Part shown: one piece after another, positions 1-5,742 of the stretch
Layout of the letters: each line of letters opens with the position of its first letter
Numbering within the stretch: position 1 is the first letter of the stretch
Origin: Phycisphaerae bacterium
GTDB lineage: Bacteria; Planctomycetota; Phycisphaerae; UBA1845; PWPN01
Assembly: GCA_026647385.1 (NCBI GenBank)
Contig: JAPKGY010000055.1
Span: forward strand, 1 to 9,652
Direction of reading: 5' to 3'
DNA length: 9,652 nt
Position numbers and translations under genes: made by a program
Notes under the pieces: generated by a model
The model's input: only the letters and a program-made list of their open reading frames with translations
Database searches by the model: none
What the model was told of the DNA's origin: nothing

Positions 1-502
1 CGGCCACGTCGATCCAAAAGGCCGCCCGGTCGTTGCCCAGAATGTCGCAGGTGTTGGTGAAGGTCAGCAGCGGATCGGCCCACCAGCCCCCTTTGTAGTC
101 CGCGGCGTACGGCGGAAACTCGATGTGCAGATCGGACCGCGGCTGATCCGCGCCGCGAACGTAGCCCACGACCCAGACGCCGACTTCGCCGTTGAACGCG
201 CCCTGGCCATCCTGCGGCTGCAACGCGGATACGCTGACCCGAGCGTTGGTCAGGGCCTGGTCGGGCATGACCGCAACCTGGAAGCCCTCGTGCTCGTTTC
301 GGGCGAGCGAAAGGGTATAAGAGGTGGTAAACTGCCCCTCGTAGAGCGCGAAAGGCCAGCCCTTACGCTGCCCCTCGATCATCACCCGCTGCATCGGCGT
401 GGACACGCCCAACTGGACGTTGGGCTGGCCCCAGACCGGCAGCCCGCCGCCGCTGGCGACGGTTACAGTGACGACACATTGAAGCAATTGTGGATAACGC
501 AT
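1..502 (-). CDS. GH123/DUF4091-like secreted protein, N-terminal part (runs off left edge)
   Basis: An open frame of 167 codons starts at an ATG at 502 and runs off the window without a stop. A GGGGAG ribosome site sits 5 bases before the ATG. Residues 1 to about 25 form a weak signal-peptide-like segment (MRYPQLLQCVVTVTVASGGG), so export is likely. Residues 65-78 (SLARNEHEGFQVAV) and 139-148 (GWWADPLLTF), followed by AFWIDV at 161-166, match the pattern of GH123/DUF4091 proteins. In these an N-terminal beta-sandwich carries a 'LARNEyEsFQ' strand and a 'PDPLLPF...fWvdv' strand ahead of a TIM-barrel. Known GH123 enzymes are beta-N-acetylgalactosaminidases acting on glycans such as glycosphingolipids, but many DUF4091 proteins are uncharacterised. 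The catalytic barrel lies outside the window, so enzymatic activity cannot be judged. The frame is sure; the family is likely. Confidence 0.75.
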   Translation of the reverse strand, partial: MRYPQLLQCVVTVTVASGGGLPVWGQPNVQLGVSTPMQRVMIEGQRKGWPFALYEGQFTTSYTLSLARNEHEGFQVAVMPDQALTNARVSVSALQPQDGQGAFNGEVGVWVVGYVRGADQPRSDLHIEFPPYAADYKGGWWADPLLTFTNTCDILGNDRAAFWIDVA

Positions 503-611
503 TGGTTCTCCCCCGCGAGGCTGGTGCGAATGCCCGATAAGGAAAGTATGCCAGAGCCGAAGCCAAAAAGCAATTCTCCGAATGGGGCACGGTCCGCGTC
601 ACAACAGATTG

Positions 612-640
612 TAAACACCTATGTATAAAAGCGTTATGAT
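612..640 (+). promoter_or_regulatory. Candidate sigma70-type promoter for the corrinoid activator
   Basis: TAAACA (612-617) and TATGAT (635-640) are separated by 17 bases and match the -35 and -10 consensus at four and five of six positions. They lie in the only AT-rich patch of the intergenic region. Transcription would start near 647, so the following hairpins would form the start of a leader of about 265 bases. The same patch could also serve the minus-strand gene. This is pattern matching only. Confidence 0.35.
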
Positions 641-644
641 TATT

Positions 645-707
645 AGGGGAGATGACCCCTCCGCTGGGAGCCGCAGCCCACTGCGTACAACAGGTTTCCG
701 CCTGTTG
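645..707 (+). promoter_or_regulatory. Three consecutive hairpins in the leader of the corrinoid activator
   Basis: Three stems follow one another almost without gap. The first is AGGGG/CCCCT (645-649 with 656-660, 6-base loop). The second is CGC plus TGGG paired with CCCA plus GCG (662-668 with 677-685, 2-base bulge). The third is CAACAGG/CCTGTTG (688-694 with 701-707, 6-base loop). None ends in a T-run, so they are not ordinary intrinsic terminators. The arrangement could be a structured mRNA leader or a set of protein-binding palindromes. The conserved core of a cobalamin riboswitch was looked for and not recognised. Confidence 0.4.
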
Positions 708-898
708 ACAAGATGCGCCGGATCTGTCGTCAGCGTACCCGTGCGTTTTGAGGATTTCGCCCTGCTGGTAGATGATCGGGACGAGTGGCCGTGACGAGGG
801 ATTCTTCCTGGAGGGGGGGCGTGCGGTTGGACGGAGCCGGGCGGCGCGAGTGGAAAGCTGAGCGAGGTCGGCTATCTTCTCGGAGTTGCGGCAATCCC

Positions 899-903
899 GG
901 AGG
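899..903 (+). promoter_or_regulatory. Ribosome binding site deciding the GTG start at 911
   Basis: GGAGG is placed 7 bases before GTG 911. The alternative upstream start at 785 (GTG) has no such site and would add 42 residues of arginine- and glycine-rich sequence without similarity to the family. Confidence 0.8.
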
Positions 904-910
904 CCCGTGC

Positions 911-2779
911 GTGAACGAGCGGACGCAAGAGCAGTGTCGGGTGACTTTCCAGCCACAAGGGCGGTCCGTGCACGTATTGGCCGGCACGACCTTGATCGAG
1001 GCGGCGGCTCTGGCGGGACTCACTCTGGACACGCCGTGCGGTGGAGCGGGGACCTGCGGGAAATGCCGCGTGCGGGTGACGGCCGGCGCGGAGCAACCGT
1101 CGGCGCTGGACGTGCAAACCTTCCGCGAGGAGGAGCGACAGGCGGGCTGGCGGCTCGCGTGTCAGACGCGAGTGGGCGGAGCGATGGTCGTCGAGGTGCC
1201 CGCAGCCAGCCTCTTTGCCAGCGTGTGCAGAATTCAAGAGGCGTCCGCCACGGGGGAAGTCGAGGAGATCGAGCCGGCGGTCCGGAAGGTCTATGTCGAG
1301 CTTGCCCCGCCGACGCAGGAAGAGGATGCGCCCGATCTGCTCCGGCTCGAACGGCAAATCGGGTTGTTTGAGGCCGACGTGCACGTCTTGCGCGACCTGC
1401 CGCGGACGCTGCGCGACGAAGGATTTCGGGGAACAGCCGTCCTGGCGGACCACCGGCTGATCGATTTCGAGGCGGGCGATACGACCAGTCGATGTTTCGG
1501 AGCGGCCTTCGATATCGGGACGACGACCCTGGTTGGAGTTCTGCTCGACCTGCGGGGGGGCGAGGAATTGGCGGTGGCCTCGAGCATCAACCCCCAGGTG
1601 CGCATCGGCGACGACGTGCTCGCGCGGATCCTGTATGCGGAGGAGCCCGGGGGGTTGGCGGACCTGCGAAAGGCGGTCGTGGGCGAGGTGGATGCGCTGA
1701 TCGGGCGACTGTGCGAGGCGGCGGGCGTCGCGCGCGGCTGCGTGTACGAGGTGACTTTTTCGGGCAACACGACGATGCAGCACCTGCTGTGCGGGATCGA
1801 TCCGTCGGCCTTGGGGCAATTGCCGTTCGTGCCCGCCTATGCCCGGGGCCTGCTGCTTCGGGCGTCCGACCTGGGCGTTCGCGTGCATCCGCGCGCGTAT
1901 GCATACGTCATGCCGGTGATTGGCGGTTTCGTGGGCGGTGATACGGTGGGGGGCATCCTGACGACCCGTCTGCTTGCGTCGGACGGCCCCTCGCTCCTGG
2001 TCGACGTGGGGACGAACGGAGAACTCGTTCTGACGCACGACGGCCGACTGTGGGCGGCGTCCACGGCGGCCGGGCCTGCCTTCGAGGGTGCGCGGATTTC
2101 CTGCGGCATGCGGGCCGGACCGGGCGCGATCGAAAAGGTCCTCTTCGACGGCGACCTGCGGGTGAGCGTGATCGGCGAATGCAAGGCGACCGGGCTGTGC
2201 GGCACCGGGCTGATCGACGTGGCGGCGGAGATGATTCGTGCCGGACTTGTATCGTCGGCCGGCCGACTGCTGCCGCCCGATGCGCTGCCGATGAACGTGT
2301 CCGAGGTGATTCGCAGGCGCGTTCGGGTGGACCCCGCCGGCAAGGTCGCGTTCACCCTGGTCGAGGCGAGCGAGAGCGGCACGGGTGAGGACATCACCGT
2401 CACGCAGCGCGATGTGCGCGAGCTGCAGTTGGCGGCCGGGGCGATCCGGGCGGGGATCCGGATCCTGCTCAAGCAGGTCGGGTTGGCGCCGGAACATCTG
2501 ACGCAAGTTGTGCTGGCGGGCGGGTTCGGCAGCTTCATCCGCCGGCGGAACGCGCGCCAGATCGGGTTGCTGCCGCCGGAGCTCGAGAGCCATCACATCC
2601 ATTATGTGGGAAACACCTCCTTGAGCGGCGCCCGGTGGGTGCTGCTGTCCCGCTCCGCACGGAGAGAGGCGGAGACTCTGGCCCGACGGACCCGGCACGT
2701 GGAACTCTCACTGGATCCCGATTTCCAGATCGAGTTCGGTGAGGCGATGATCTTCCCCGGGCCGTTGGAGCGCGTGTGA
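911..2779 (+). CDS. RACo/RamA-type ATP-dependent reductive activator of corrinoid protein
   Basis: Members of this family use ATP to drive electron transfer from a [2Fe-2S] centre onto inactive cob(II)alamin in corrinoid methyltransferase proteins, restoring the active Co(I) state in the cytoplasm. The GTG at 911 is chosen because GGAGG (899-903) stands 7 bases upstream and the ferredoxin-like domain begins just after it, giving 622 residues, normal for the family. Cysteines 43, 49, 52 and 84 form the CX5CX2CXnC plant-type ferredoxin cluster motif. The ASKHA-fold C-terminal part shows FDIGTTT (200-206), SGNTTM (284-289), LLVDVGTNGE (362-371), LAGGFGSF (535-542) and GNTSLSGA (567-574). All key motifs look intact. 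No corrinoid protein or methyltransferase gene lies in the window, so its partner is unknown. It may start within a structured leader at 645-707. Confidence 0.92.
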   Translation: MNERTQEQCRVTFQPQGRSVHVLAGTTLIEAAALAGLTLDTPCGGAGTCGKCRVRVTAGAEQPSALDVQTFREEERQAGWRLACQTRVGGAMVVEVPAASLFASVCRIQEASATGEVEEIEPAVRKVYVELAPPTQEEDAPDLLRLERQIGLFEADVHVLRDLPRTLRDEGFRGTAVLADHRLIDFEAGDTTSRCFGAAFDIGTTTLVGVLLDLRGGEELAVASSINPQVRIGDDVLARILYAEEPGGLADLRKAVVGEVDALIGRLCEAAGVARGCVYEVTFSGNTTMQHLLCGIDPSALGQLPFVPAYARGLLLRASDLGVRVHPRAYAYVMPVIGGFVGGDTVGGILTTRLLASDGPSLLVDVGTNGELVLTHDGRLWAASTAAGPAFEGARISCGMRAGPGAIEKVLFDGDLRVSVIGECKATGLCGTGLIDVAAEMIRAGLVSSAGRLLPPDALPMNVSEVIRRRVRVDPAGKVAFTLVEASESGTGEDITVTQRDVRELQLAAGAIRAGIRILLKQVGLAPEHLTQVVLAGGFGSFIRRRNARQIGLLPPELESHHIHYVGNTSLSGARWVLLSRSARREAETLARRTRHVELSLDPDFQIEFGEAMIFPGPLERV

Positions 2780-2819
2780 CTTGTCGGCCGGTGACGCGGA
2801 GCACGCGTTGGCGGGTAAC

Positions 2820-2927
2820 ATGGGGACTGGCTCCGCCCATGCGGCACCTCCGGCAACGGCAAGTTCTTTGTTCGCCGGCAAGCCCTGCCCCTCGGGCGTA
2901 CCGTCTCGACACGGTGCTTGTCCCCAT
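2820..2927. repeat. Small element with imperfect terminal inverted repeats
   Basis: ATGGGGAC at 2820-2827 is matched exactly by its inverse GTCCCCAT at 2920-2927. The match continues inward to 13 of 16 positions, so a segment of about 108 bases is bounded by inverted ends. Inside is a further small inverted repeat, CCGGC (2850-2854) with GCCGG (2874-2878). It fills the gap between two convergent genes. It may be a MITE-like or palindromic intergenic repeat, or a bidirectional transcription-end structure. No flanking target duplication is evident. Confidence 0.4.
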
Positions 2928-3054
2928 CCTGCCCCGCGATGGGCGAGTTCGGCCCGTTGAGTCGGGAGAGCGCATTGTGTTCGTGCGGCTTGAGACAGAT
3001 GCCGCATGACGCGCGATCCTGGGGCGCCGCCCGGGCGAGGGGGGGCGCGGTCAG

Positions 3055-3822
3055 TCAGATCTGGACCGGGTGACACGGGTCCTGCGGGGATAACGCACTG
3101 TCCTTCCACGCGCGCCGCACATTGGCGGGTGCCGGCGTGGGGCTGATACACACGGTCGAACGCGATTGGGCGGGCAACGGGCTGGTGTATTTCTCGCGAA
3201 TGGCCAGCAGAGCCAGTTCGACGCGATCGTGGACGTCGAGCTTGCGCATCAGGCTGGCTTTCTGATTGTCGACCGTCTTGTAGCTCACCTGCATCGCGGC
3301 GGCGGCTTCCTTCAGGCTGGCCCCGCGACCGAGAAATGAAAGGAGCAGCCGTTCGCGCCGGGAAAGCTGGGCGAGGCGGTCGGATTTCGGCCGGGCGAGC
3401 TGCCAGCGACCGTCGACGGTCCGGAGGCGGCGAAGAATCGACTCGCTGAAGAAGGTGTTCCTGTTGCGCAAGGCCTCAATGCAGGCGAGGAGCGTTTCCA
3501 GCGTTTCAGACTTGAGCACGATGCCCGAGACGCCGGCGTGAAGGGCGCGATCGATGTGACAGTCGTAGTCATGCGCGGTCAGCGCGGCAACGCGGCAGTT
3601 GGGATTGGTCTGCTTCAGGAAACAAATCAGGTTGATCGCGTCGCAGTCGGCGAATTCCAACTCGGTGAGGATGAGTTCGGGGAAGAGTTGGCCGCTGACG
3701 GTGCGAGCACGCTCCACGTCGCAAGCGACCTCGACCGGCGTCGCTTCGAGCTTATCGCGTAGATAACTGGCGATAGCTTCCGCGACCAGACGGTCCTCGT
3801 CGATCAGTAACACAGACGCCAT
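3055..3822 (-). CDS. NarL/LuxR-type response regulator with Glu at the phosphorylation site
   Basis: A 255-residue two-domain regulator. The receiver domain (1-118) has the acidic pair D8/E9, the switch Thr (T82 in AALTAH) and the invariant Lys (K104 in IVLKSE). The phospho-acceptor position in ELILTELEF is Glu54 instead of Asp. The LuxR-type helix-turn-helix (about 150-212) reads LSRRERLLLSFL, then KTVDNQKASLMRKL and VHDRVELALLAIRE, a form common in planctomycete regulators. Residues 213-255 are an extra Ser/Pro-rich tail with no recognised domain. The ATG at 3822 has AAGGAG 7 bases upstream. No sensor kinase is adjacent. It probably binds DNA as a dimer; Glu54 suggests either a constitutively active state or regulation without phosphorylation. 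The family call is secure; targets are unknown. Confidence 0.93.
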   Translation of the reverse strand: MASVLLIDEDRLVAEAIASYLRDKLEATPVEVACDVERARTVSGQLFPELILTELEFADCDAINLICFLKQTNPNCRVAALTAHDYDCHIDRALHAGVSGIVLKSETLETLLACIEALRNRNTFFSESILRRLRTVDGRWQLARPKSDRLAQLSRRERLLLSFLGRGASLKEAAAAMQVSYKTVDNQKASLMRKLDVHDRVELALLAIREKYTSPLPAQSRSTVCISPTPAPANVRRAWKDSALSPQDPCHPVQI

Positions 3823-3907
3823 GCACCGACTCCTTATATGGAACTGCCGTCGGTTTTGCTCGCCGGTCGGATGTGATCGACAGGTAAATCCTTCCCCCGC
3901 CTAGAGA

Positions 3908-3936
3908 ACTATCGTCGCTCAGCCCAATAATCTCAA
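3908..3936 (-). promoter_or_regulatory. Candidate sigma70-type promoter for the response regulator
   Basis: Read on the minus strand, TTGAGA (3936-3931) and GATAGT (3913-3908) are separated by exactly 17 bases and match consensus at five and four of six positions. The start point would be near 3901, giving a leader of about 80 bases to the ATG at 3822. The stretch is AT-richer than its surroundings. Confidence 0.45.
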
Positions 3937-4082
3937 TAGGGAATAGTACTCATTCTCACCCGCATGCCTGCAATGGCGACGCTTTCACGAAGCAATCGCA
4001 GCGACGTCGAGGGTCTGCGGCGGTCACCGATCGGTCGCACTTTCCGAGGTTCCGCGCCCGGGCCACGGAACCGGTCGCGGCC

Positions 4083-4136
4083 GGCACCGCCTCCGACAAG
4101 GTGACCCGGGGTTGGGTCACTCGGGTTGCCGGTGCC
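4083..4136. repeat. Compound hairpin / cruciform
   Basis: Three nested stems share one axis. The outer is GGCACCG (4083-4089) with CGGTGCC (4130-4136), the middle CCGA (4093-4096) with TCGG (4121-4124), and the inner GTGACCC (4101-4107) with GGGTCAC (4114-4120) around a 6-base loop. That gives 18 base pairs in 54 bases. There is no T-tract on the minus strand, so it is not a standard terminator for the gene ending at 4239. It could be a protein-binding site, a structured RNA or a remnant repeat. Confidence 0.5.
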
Positions 4137-4238
4137 TTATTCCGCAAGGTGATGCAGCATCCCCCGGCCACAGTGTTGACAAATTGCCACCGATTCTGTC
4201 GGCAGACGGCATCTTGCCGATGATCCGCCTCGCGGGGT

Positions 4239-5399
4239 TCAGTCGGATTGCGATGTGCCGTGCAGGAATGTCATGTCGATCGGGACGGTGACCCGCTTTC
4301 CGCTCTCGGACTGCAGGGTAACCCGGTCGAAATCGGCGTCGATAGCCTTGACGCGGTCGAAGCCGGGGGGTGTCAGGGCGACGGCCATGATGTAGTTGAC
4401 GATGGTCGGGCGGTTGGGCTTGAGATCGAGCACCGTGCGGCAGCCGCGGGCGTTGTGCGGGTTGCGCCGGGCGGCCTCGGCCAATCCGGAGTGGAAGTAG
4501 GTCGTAACGTCCTCCAAGCCCATCACGTTGACGTGTCGGCCGTTCCAGGGTGCATAGTGGCGCCCGCCGTTGGACATCCACATCAAGGTCGAGCTGAGGA
4601 TTTTCGGGTCGCGGAGGGCGAACCAGACGTACCGCTGCCTGGGGAAGCTGACCGCCGTCCACGCCAGATCGAGGGTCGGATCGGTCAGGATCTGGGCGAT
4701 GTCCTCGAAGCCGCGGCGGGCGGGGTAACGGGTCAGGTCCGCGGTGGTGCCGCAGACGGTGGGGACGGAGGCCGGCGATTTGAAGACGGCGCCGGGCTTG
4801 AGGCAGGAGTAGCCCCTCTGGGCGGGGTCCTCCGTCGGCGCGATGAAGACCTGGCCGCAGAGGAATCGGCTGAAGGAGATCAGGCCGGAGCCCTCCTCGT
4901 CGGGGAACTTGACCATGGCGTGATGGCCGAGGTTCATCGGGCCGGACATTCCGCTGATGACGTGGCGGCAATAGACGGCGTTGTGGCCGTCGACGAGCGA
5001 GACGATCTTATCGACGCGGCCTTTGCGGATGCGCGTGTTCAGTGAGGCGTGAAGCGTGTGTCGGCCGTTGTCCTCGTGGATGGTTTCGAGTTTCCATGCG
5101 GCGTTGGCGGTCTCGCCGTGCGGCGGGTGCTTTTCCCGGCCAAAGGGGGTCTCGTTGCCGCCGAAGGGCATGCAGAAGAAGTCGCCGCGCAGGGCTTGGA
5201 GGAGGGGGATGAGTTTCGGGCGGTGCTTCTCGGTCGCCCAGGGCGCGACGGAGAGCGGCTGAATCTTTCGGCCCTTGCGGCAGTGGGTGATCGGGCCGAG
5301 CTGACCGCCGAGTCGGGTGAGGGCAACTTCGACGTCCCTGGAGACAAGCCGCCACGAGAGTTGTCCGCACACGATCTGAAGTTTGCCGGTCCTGGCCAT
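4239..5399 (-). CDS. Uncharacterised protein, galactose-mutarotase-like fold suspected
   Basis: A 386-residue soluble protein without signal peptide or membrane segment. The ATG at 5399 is chosen because an AGAGGA ribosome site lies 8 bases before it and the conserved-looking sequence begins there. A frame open to 5543 would add 48 residues encoded by repeat-like intergenic DNA. Strongly patterned segments are RGDFFCMPFGGN (71-82), HGETANAAW (94-102), NLGHHAMVKFP (156-166) and WMSNGGRHYAPWNGRH (274-289), followed by GLEDVTTYFHSG (294-305). The His/Glu/Trp-rich pattern, with one conserved block in each half, resembles carbohydrate-binding beta-sandwiches of the aldose 1-epimerase/galactose mutarotase superfamily. 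It could act on, or bind, a sugar. This assignment is from memory of the pattern and is tentative; the gene itself is secure. It is divergent from the DegT operon and may share its regulation. Confidence 0.85.
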   Translation of the reverse strand: MARTGKLQIVCGQLSWRLVSRDVEVALTRLGGQLGPITHCRKGRKIQPLSVAPWATEKHRPKLIPLLQALRGDFFCMPFGGNETPFGREKHPPHGETANAAWKLETIHEDNGRHTLHASLNTRIRKGRVDKIVSLVDGHNAVYCRHVISGMSGPMNLGHHAMVKFPDEEGSGLISFSRFLCGQVFIAPTEDPAQRGYSCLKPGAVFKSPASVPTVCGTTADLTRYPARRGFEDIAQILTDPTLDLAWTAVSFPRQRYVWFALRDPKILSSTLMWMSNGGRHYAPWNGRHVNVMGLEDVTTYFHSGLAEAARRNPHNARGCRTVLDLKPNRPTIVNYIMAVALTPPGFDRVKAIDADFDRVTLQSESGKRVTVPIDMTFLHGTSQSD

Positions 5400-5467
5400 G
5401 ATGAAAGTCCTCTCGTGCAAGGGTATAGAGTCGCGCTTCGTTCCTCGTGAATCGCACTTGGCGTGTA

Positions 5468-5495
5468 AGCATAACTCATTGTGTGCATCGTGCAA
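5468..5495 (-). promoter_or_regulatory. Weak candidate promoter for the mutarotase-like gene
   Basis: On the minus strand TTGCAC (5495-5490) and TATGCT (5473-5468) lie 16 bases apart, about 70 bases ahead of the ATG at 5399. Each matches the consensus only partly, and the site is offered because it falls in the AT-richer part of the gap. Confidence 0.25.
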
Positions 5496-5575
5496 CTGGG
5501 GGATGGAGCAGTCGAGAATGGAGAATGGAGGAAGCGGCTGCAAAGCCCGGTTTGTTCGTGCGGTGCATCACAGCA

Positions 5576-5603
5576 GGGGGGCGCAGGCGTTCCGCCCGCC
5601 TTT
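5576..5603. repeat. Possible dispersed intergenic repeat fragment
   Basis: On the minus strand this stretch would read AGGTPAPP in one frame and on the plus strand GGAGVPPA in another. Both peptide strings recur in spurious small proteins called from intergenic repeats of planctomycete and verrucomicrobial genomes, as recalled rather than searched. Within it GGCG and CGCC form a small stem around TTC. Only one copy is in the window. Confidence 0.3.
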
Positions 5604-5638
5604 GAGTGTTCCCGGCATCGGGCTCCTCCGATTCCGCT

Positions 5639-5652
5639 CGGGCGATCGCCCG
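5639..5652. promoter_or_regulatory. Perfect 14-bp palindrome upstream of the DegT operon
   Basis: CGGGCGATCGCCCG is fully self-complementary and lies 90 bases before the DegT start and about 30 bases ahead of a weak -35-like TTGAAC (5681-5686). It could be an operator for a dimeric repressor. In GC-rich DNA a palindrome of this length is uncommon but can occur by chance. Confidence 0.3.
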
Positions 5653-5680
5653 GTCCATCGCCCTCGCCTTCGGGGCGTGG

Positions 5681-5707
5681 TTGAACGACTCGGCATCGCC
5701 TGATAAG
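5681..5707 (+). promoter_or_regulatory. Weak candidate promoter for the DegT operon
   Basis: TTGAAC (5681-5686) and GATAAG (5702-5707) are spaced by 15 bases, shorter than ideal. It is the best match close to the gene and would give a leader of about 30 bases ending in the GGAGG ribosome site. Confidence 0.25.
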
Positions 5708-5742
5708 GTGGAACCGAGTCACACACTACAGGAGGAACCACC

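Larger units (their letters stand above)
503..910. other. Divergent intergenic region with structured segment
   Basis: This 408-base gap separates the outward-facing GH123-like and corrinoid-activator genes. It contains an AT-rich patch (about 608-644) unlike the surrounding GC-rich sequence, three small hairpins in a row (645-707), and roughly 200 further bases with no recognisable feature before the ribosome site at 899-903. A frame open from 785 joins the activator gene in phase but lacks a ribosome site and family similarity, so it is treated as non-coding leader. Confidence 0.6.
3823..4238. other. Intergenic region upstream of the response regulator
   Basis: This 416-base gap lies between two minus-strand genes. 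It holds a promoter-like site near the regulator (3908-3936), a compound hairpin (4083-4136) and a smaller stem TCGGCA/TGCCGA (4199-4204 with 4215-4220, 10-base loop) just past the end of the mutarotase-like gene. Neither stem has a T-run on the minus strand. Short open frames here lack ribosome sites and look accidental. The distance suggests the two minus-strand genes are transcribed separately. Confidence 0.6.
5400..5742. other. Divergent regulatory region with repeat-like sequence
   Basis: A 343-base region between the starts of the mutarotase-like and DegT genes. It contains candidate promoters for each side, two tandem GAGAATG units (5514-5527), a GC-rich repeat-like patch (5576-5603) and a perfect 14-bp palindrome (5639-5652). 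No convincing gene is present; open frames across it are low-complexity and lack ribosome sites. Confidence 0.6.

Noticed and set aside
705..710. TTGACA as a -35 element
   Set aside because: It lies in the arm of the third hairpin and has no -10-like sequence at suitable distance.
600..785. Cobalamin riboswitch upstream of the corrinoid activator
   Set aside because: A CCCACTG string is present but the other conserved core segments were not found; only a covariance-model search could revive it.
785..910. Upstream GTG start adding 42 residues to the corrinoid activator
   Set aside because: No ribosome site at 785, low-complexity extension, and a well-placed GGAGG before GTG 911.
872..2698. 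608-codon open frame on the minus strand
   Set aside because: It lies wholly opposite the corrinoid activator, whose motifs are all intact. It is Arg/Gln/Pro-rich with no recognisable domain, a common antisense shadow in GC-rich DNA.
2771..2807. CGCGTG/CACGCG stem as terminator of the activator gene
   Set aside because: Six pairs around a 25-base loop with no T-run is too weak to call.
2776..3009. 77-codon plus-strand open frame after the activator gene
   Set aside because: It overlaps the activator stop, has no domain, and coincides with the inverted-end element.
3024..3048. GC-rich stem as terminator for the response regulator
   Set aside because: GCGCC/GGCGC can pair, but no T-run follows on the minus strand and the sequence is simple G/C runs.
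3956..4171. 71-codon minus-strand open frame
   Set aside because: GTG start without ribosome site, spans the nested hairpin, low-complexity product.
4176..4181. TTGACA as a plus-strand -35 element
   Set aside because: No -10 match downstream and no plus-strand gene follows for 1.5 kb.
4117..5045. Long open frames on both strands over the mutarotase-like gene
   Set aside because: They overlap the patterned 386-residue protein in other frames and consist of Arg/Pro- or Gly/Val-rich sequence.
5400..5543. 48-residue N-terminal extension of the mutarotase-like protein
   Set aside because: It reads through repeat-like intergenic DNA and lacks a ribosome site, while ATG 5399 has one.
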